In this document: in pieces, positions 60,801 through 64,000 of the stretch
Layout: each line of letters opens with the position of its first letter
Position numbering within the stretch: position 1 is the first letter of the stretch
Assembly: GCF_018691265.1 (NCBI RefSeq)
Contig: NW_024881322.1
Coordinates: 10,467,989-10,531,988, forward strand
DNA length: 64,000 bases
DNA from: Tyto alba
Lineage: Eukaryota; Chordata; Aves; Strigiformes; Tytonidae
Direction: 5' to 3'
Made by a program: the position numbers and the translations under genes
The notes under the pieces: generated by a model
What the model was told of the DNA's origin: nothing
Databases searched by the model: none
Seen by the model: only the letters and a program-made list of their open reading frames with translations

Positions 60801-61815
60801 GGAGGAACTCCCTTTTATTCAGGACAGTGAGCTCAATGAACTTGGGGTGTCTTACAGGTCTCTTTTGTGTGATTCTGTATTTGCTTTAAATGTAAATTTA
60901 GTCCTCTGGTAGTATTGATGGCTGTGAATCTGCATATTAGGTCTGGCTTATTTAATTGATTGCTCCCTTTCTGAGACAAGAGCAAGGTTTTCCTCACCTT
61001 GCTTATACGAATTGTCTCTGTAGAAAAAGGTACCAAATTAATCTCCAGGGTTATGTTAGATTATAAAAATGTATCTAAAAATCTCCAAAACTGAGAATTA
61101 AATCCTTGGTCTGCAGAACGCAGTGTGGATTTTCTACTGAGATCAATGGGGTCTGCATTGAGTAGTTTTTTCCTTCTTGGACTCGTACAGTGTCTTTTAT
61201 ACACTCTTCAAAATCAGAAATCCTAAAACATCTCTCTCCTTATACAGTATTTTAAAGAACATGCTCAACAGCATTCTACGACTTTTATGCTTCTTGAGGG
61301 ATGAGATACCCAATACTAATTCCTGTGAACCTGAACCCCAAACCTGATGCCTTCAGCATGCTTTTAAGATAAAATTCCCTTCACTTTCTCCTCTCTTTCT
61401 GAAGGGGAAAATAGTATCAGTAAAAGATATGCTGGAGATTTAACATCTTCTGTCACTAGTTCTAAATTCAGTTGTTAGAATATCTCCTGGGGATAGTCAC
61501 AAAAGTCATTATGGTAAAACTAATAAAAAATAAGAAGGATATTCTGTGTTGGTATAACTGTCAGCAGCATCGTGTCACTGTTCTTTTCCCCTTTCTCCTT
61601 TTCTTTCTTTCATAATAGCAGCAAAAGACCTCATAACCAGGCTGTTGATAGTGGATCCCCAGAAGCGCTACACAGCACGACAAGTACTTCAGCACCCTTG
61701 GATCAGAACAGCTGGAAAAACTAACAGCAGAAATTTGCAGAGGGAAGTGACAATAAATATTGAACGCCATTTCCGGGCCCAGCGCCGAAAGGAAGTTGCT
61801 GATGAGGGCACGTGA
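36774..61815 (+). CDS. DCLK3: DCLK3, doublecortin-like kinase 3 (spliced, five coding exons)
   Basis: Joined from 36774-36843, 50282-52170, 59520-59652, 60577-60744 and 61619-61815: 2,457 bases, 818 residues, all introns GT-AG, all phases agreeing. A Cys/Pro/Ala-rich N-terminus is followed by one doublecortin domain (about 90-165), a charged linker (about 166-523) with RCEKC at 304-308, and a complete protein kinase domain (about 524-782). Catalytic features: glycine loop G532-x-G534, VAIK-type K554, HRD 644-646 with LKPEN, DFG 668-670, APE 690-692. It should therefore be an active Ser/Thr kinase of the DCLK/CaMK group. DCLK1 and DCLK2 carry two doublecortin domains; this protein shows one. 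In mammals DCLK3 is neuronal, mainly striatal. It lies head-to-tail behind TRANK1. The N-terminus could start further upstream, because the same frame is open back to 36291. Confidence 0.95.
36906..36949 (+). repeat. GGA trinucleotide repeat and G run
   Basis: A GGA microsatellite of about eight units flanked by GGGG and a run of seven Gs, 60-100 bases inside intron 1. It is likely to be length-variable and able to form G-quadruplex. Confidence 0.8.
37146..37164 (+). repeat. G-quadruplex-forming motif
   Basis: Three long G runs separated by single Ts (G4-T-G6-T-G6) on the non-template strand early in DCLK3 intron 1. It can supply the four G3 tracts needed for a quadruplex. Confidence 0.65.
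37277..37291 (+). repeat. Poly-G run, 15 bases
   Basis: An uninterrupted run of about 15 Gs in the CpG island, part of the same G-rich cluster. The length may be unreliable in assemblies. Confidence 0.8.
37996..38022. repeat. T17-A10 homopolymer pair
   Basis: Seventeen Ts directly followed by ten As, then AACAAACAAAC-type repeats to about 38051. This is a low-complexity stretch able to fold on itself. Confidence 0.8.
40911..40943 (+). repeat. Poly-A run
   Basis: Six As, one T, then 26 As. No retroposed body was recognised upstream, so it is treated as simple low-complexity DNA. Confidence 0.75.
42613..42630 (+). repeat. Poly-T run, 18 bases
   Basis: A simple T homopolymer in DCLK3 intron 1, with nothing recognisable attached. 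Confidence 0.75.
50282..52170 (+). CDS. DCLK3: DCLK3 coding exon 2 (large)
   Basis: A 1,889-bp exon that completes the split Gly codon and encodes [15 protein letters not shown] onwards. It carries the whole doublecortin domain ([20 protein letters not shown] to [11 protein letters not shown]), the Lys/Glu/Arg-rich linker, and the kinase N-lobe up to the catalytic loop [10 protein letters not shown]. It ends in phase 0 at TTTTG/GTAAGT. The intronic ATG at 50269 is in frame but lies before the acceptor, so it is not the start of the spliced mRNA; an ATG inside the exon at GREPLTL could serve a shorter isoform beginning MGREPLTL. Confidence 0.95.
52815..52858. repeat. Short ancient amniote repeat fragment
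   Basis: CACTGAAGTCAATAGAGTTG followed by CTCACATGTGTGAA matches the frequent old amniote motif with gaagtcaatggagttactcacatg. Only a small piece is recognisable. Confidence 0.4.
57301..57545. repeat. Diverged tandem duplication, period about 130 bp
   Basis: The core at 57321-57413 is repeated at 57451-57545. Shared blocks in order are AGAAAAWAACC, GCYTAATCAAAA, GAGTGCTTA, CTATAAAGA, GGCATTAG/GGATTAG and CTRTAATGTA. Identity by eye is about 75 percent. A pyrimidine run then A-rich stretch precedes each core. No third copy was found on either side. Confidence 0.7.
57883..58785 (-). mobile_element. CR1 LINE fragment, antisense
   Basis: About 900 bp of CR1 in reverse orientation, 3' end at the left: GGATTGGAAGGGGCCTTTAA, then CATCTAGTCCAACTGCCCTG, the TCCAGGGATGGGGCATCTAC block and CTCCAGGCTGAACCCCCCCA, then the reverse-transcriptase-proximal part ending near TCACTATGTCATTGACATAT. 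It is 5'-truncated, with a degraded coding part. GC-rich relative to the intron, which also explains the short open frames in it. Confidence 0.93.
59520..59652 (+). CDS. DCLK3: DCLK3 coding exon 3 (activation segment)
   Basis: A 133-bp exon in phase 0 encoding [20 protein letters not shown], then [20 protein letters not shown] and LAEKG. It holds the DFG magnesium-binding motif, the activation loop and the APE motif, all intact. The donor is AAGG/GTGAGT. Confidence 0.97.
59653..60576 (+). other. DCLK3 intron 3
   Basis: A 0.9-kb intron with GTGAGT donor and TTCTTCCTTAG acceptor. No element was recognised. Confidence 0.9.
60577..60744 (+). CDS. DCLK3: DCLK3 coding exon 4 (kinase C-lobe)
   Basis: A 168-bp exon encoding [20 protein letters not shown] then [20 protein letters not shown] and [16 protein letters not shown]. 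It contains the conserved DxWxxG of subdomain IX. It ends in phase 1 at GCAG/GTAAGA. Confidence 0.97.
60745..61618 (+). other. DCLK3 intron 4
   Basis: A 0.9-kb intron ending in a long pyrimidine tract (TTCTTTTCCCCTTTCTCC...) and a tandem acceptor ATAG/CAG/CA. No other element was recognised. Confidence 0.9.
61619..61621 (+). promoter_or_regulatory. NAGNAG tandem splice acceptor
   Basis: TAGCAG at the exon 5 border gives two adjacent AGs (61617-61618 and 61620-61621). Both preserve the frame; the products would differ by one Ala in the kinase C-lobe. Confidence 0.6.
61619..61815 (+). CDS. DCLK3: DCLK3 coding exon 5 (terminal)
   Basis: Completes the split Ala codon and encodes [20 protein letters not shown] then [20 protein letters not shown], the end of the kinase domain, followed by a basic tail ending [14 protein letters not shown] and stop TGA at 61813-61815. 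The start at 61619 is preferred because it gives ISAAAKDL, the spacing I recall for other DCLK3 proteins. Use of the second acceptor (61622) would remove one Ala. Confidence 0.95.
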
Positions 61816-61930
61816 AGTCTCTTCAAGCTCATTTAGTCGTCCTTTTGTTGAATAACAAATTATTTGTGTTTTCTTTTCCAAATGAATTGGGCCTTTAGTG
61901 TATAGCTGTTGCTGGCTATCGCCATGCCTG

Positions 61931-61952
61931 TTTTTTTTTTTTTTTTTTTTTT
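61931..61952 (+). repeat. Poly-T run, 22 bases
   Basis: A T homopolymer in the DCLK3 3' UTR, giving a U-rich stretch in the mRNA. It is likely to be length-variable. Confidence 0.8.
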
Positions 61953-63929
61953 GTGGTTCTGAGATTCTGAAGGACAGAGATTCACATCCACTTCCCCAGA
62001 TGGTACTTAAGAGTCTCTCTGTTGACAGCAGTGGGGACTGGATATTTCCTGGAGAGTATCTATTATTTTTCTTTAATTACTGATTTGGGCTTTTACATTA
62101 CAAAATGTATATCTGTTTTAGATAACAGATGTATGCTTTTGTGGCTGACACTAGTGATGACTCTTCTCTTGTCTTATTTGTATGATATCTTCCAGGAGTT
62201 TTGTGTTTATAATGTTTTCAAAATAGCAGTCTGCATACACATCCTGCACTAATTCTCTAAACTGTCTTTTCACCAATTCCTGCTAGTAATGGAGAAGGTG
62301 AAGGAGTTAAAAAAAAAGTAAATATATTCTTTAGCTGTAGCATATGTTAAATAAGCAGCAAGATACTATTTATTAAGTTGTGAAGGAAGAAAAATCCTTA
62401 TAGACTAAATCAGATGTTTTATGATATCTCCCTTGGCAACATCTTTCATTGGATGTTCTCAGGGACAGGGTAGTAGATGGTACAGTGTTTCTGTTAAATT
62501 ATGGTGGTGCTGTGTAGTATGGTAGTTTCATTTGTTTATGAGAAGTGGGAAGGTATTGTGTCTGATACCTTTTCAAGACTATAATAATAACTTTCAAGGA
62601 GCTTTTCTTCCTACTCTGGGAAGTATAAGTTAAGCAATTCTAAGAGAACTTTGGTTCTTTTCCCAAAGGTGTATTTATGGAATGATAACTCAAGCTTTTT
62701 CTCATACTGATTTTTTTTCTTAGGAGCCATCCACATGCATCTGTGACTCTTCCATGCTGATGGAAAATACAAAGCTGTGAAGCTGCTTTTGTGATTTCAG
62801 TTAATCCTTATCTTCACGGTTCCCCTTTAATCAACACACTTCACAGCTTAATTGACTGTATACACTTTTTCAGTGTAGTTTAGCAATTGTTTAGTTTTTC
62901 TCCCCTGTTGTCTTCCCTGGGGACTCTTTCCCCTTGCTTTCATGAGAATGGACAATGAGATGAAATTCCGTTAAAATTCAACTTGGGGAAAAACAACAAC
63001 TTGTTGGATACAGAAAAGTCTCCCAGGGGAAGTGTCAGATGCTTCATTGCATGTTTTTCTTATAATTTGATTGGATGCGATTTTAAAGAAATCCTGCAGG
63101 GAAAAAAATACAGTCCTGAGAAGGGACATGACCTAGAACAGCTTTTGAATCTCAGAATTTTTAGTTAACTAATCAAATCCAAAAAGCACTTGAGTTGTCC
63201 ATTTTATAATGCTTTGTCCATGAGTTCCATGTTCTAGCAAATAATATTGATGTTAAAATATCAGTGGTATTAGCATTGAATTCATAGCTTGTAGAAATGA
63301 ATGAGGATATTTTACAATTTCAGAGCTGATGCTCTGACTATGTATTTCACAATCAGAAATGTCAGAAGCATTTCAGAATTAGTAGAACATTTTAATAACT
63401 ATATGAACCAGAATATTATTTTGGGTGAGTGCTAGTATTTTGTGTGAACTTTCTGAATTACCAAAAAGTGTGGGGTACAGTCATATTTCTGTTTCAATTT
63501 GTGACTGTTCTGCTGCAAGAATGATGTATGAAAGTAGAGACAACTTGGCTCTTAAAGGAGAATTGCACTTTCAATTTAACTTATTTTTAATATATATTGG
63601 AATAAGACTTGCTGTGGAGTTCAAGAATTTGTGAAACAAACCAGTCAAATCTTTACTGTATGCCCAAGTAGTATCTATATGATATGTCTTACCTCTGCTT
63701 TAGAGGCCCTGAGTCAGGAAGACTTTCCCTTTTCCCTTTTTAAGTGCTTTCCTGAGTTAAGGCTATGTGTAACCTAATAGTCTAAAAACATTATGTAGTC
63801 TTTGAGTATTAGTAATAACTTCTCCTCTGTTAATTTAAGTCTATTTTGGATAGGAAACTGTGGAAAAATAGCTTCTGACTTGCAATATTATATTTTGTAA
63901 TTATCTTATTTTTAATATAGTCATTTAGG

Positions 63930-63935
63930 AATAAA
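63930..63935 (+). terminator. DCLK3 polyadenylation signal
   Basis: AATAAA, the only one I found between the stop codon and the window end, followed 40-60 bases on by the G/T-rich TTTGGAGGTTGTGTT, a good downstream element. Confidence 0.65.
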
Positions 63936-63955
63936 GTTTGAAGTGACAAAAATAA

Positions 63956-64000
63956 TATTTTATTGGCAATGAATCTGACAGTTTGGAGGTTGTGTTACGA
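63956..64000. other. Sequence beyond the DCLK3 cleavage site
   Basis: The last 45 bases contain the G/T-rich downstream part of the polyadenylation signal; nothing else is visible. Confidence 0.5.

Larger units (their letters stand above)
61816..63955 (+). other. DCLK3 3' UTR
   Basis: Non-coding, AT-rich sequence from the stop codon to the probable cleavage site. It includes a 22-base T run at 61931-61952. The first AATAAA after the stop is at 63930, which suggests one main 3' UTR of about 2.1 kb. The end is approximate. Confidence 0.7.

Noticed and set aside
1..64000. tRNA, rRNA, CRISPR or prokaryote-type systems
   Set aside because: No tRNA-like B box with paired arms, no rRNA block and no spaced direct repeats were seen; the window is an ordinary bird gene region.

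Overview
The window is vertebrate nuclear DNA, most likely from a bird in Neoaves. The evidence is long introns with GT-AG borders, a CpG-island promoter, two CR1 LINE fragments (one ending in the 8-bp 3' repeat typical of avian CR1), and two solo LTRs of types common in bird genomes. It is not prokaryotic: there are no operons, and nearly all short open frames are chance or lie inside repeats.

Layout, all genes on the + strand. (1) 610-12172: the last six coding exons of TRANK1 (1,223 codons plus stop), including a 3,077-bp exon; the 5' part of the gene lies off the left edge. (2) 12173 to about 15.4 kb: AT-rich probable TRANK1 3' UTR and flank with several AATAAA signals. (3) About 15.4-36.3 kb: intergenic DNA with a 1.08-kb solo LTR (17284-18360) and several degraded ancient amniote repeats; no gene recognised. 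(4) 36.3-37.4 kb: CpG island with the first coding exon of DCLK3. (5) 36844-50281: 13.4-kb DCLK3 intron 1. (6) 50282-61815: the remaining four coding exons of DCLK3, followed by a 3' UTR of about 2.1 kb with its only AATAAA at 63930.

I joined both genes by reading exon borders and checking phase. DCLK3 gives an uninterrupted 818-residue protein (one doublecortin domain, a charged linker, a complete serine/threonine kinase domain). The TRANK1 part gives an uninterrupted C-terminus rich in TPR-like helices, with a CCCH-like cysteine/histidine cluster and a CxxC motif. The genes are head-to-tail neighbours, the same order I recall at the mammalian locus; nothing suggests that they act in one pathway.

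I found no new multi-gene system. Items worth a second look are the CCCH-like motif in TRANK1, two Pumilio-type elements in its 3' UTR, an overlapping upstream ORF and a NAGNAG acceptor in DCLK3, a G-quadruplex cluster at the DCLK3 promoter, a diverged tandem duplication in DCLK3 intron 2, and a solo LTR 69 bp from the large TRANK1 exon.
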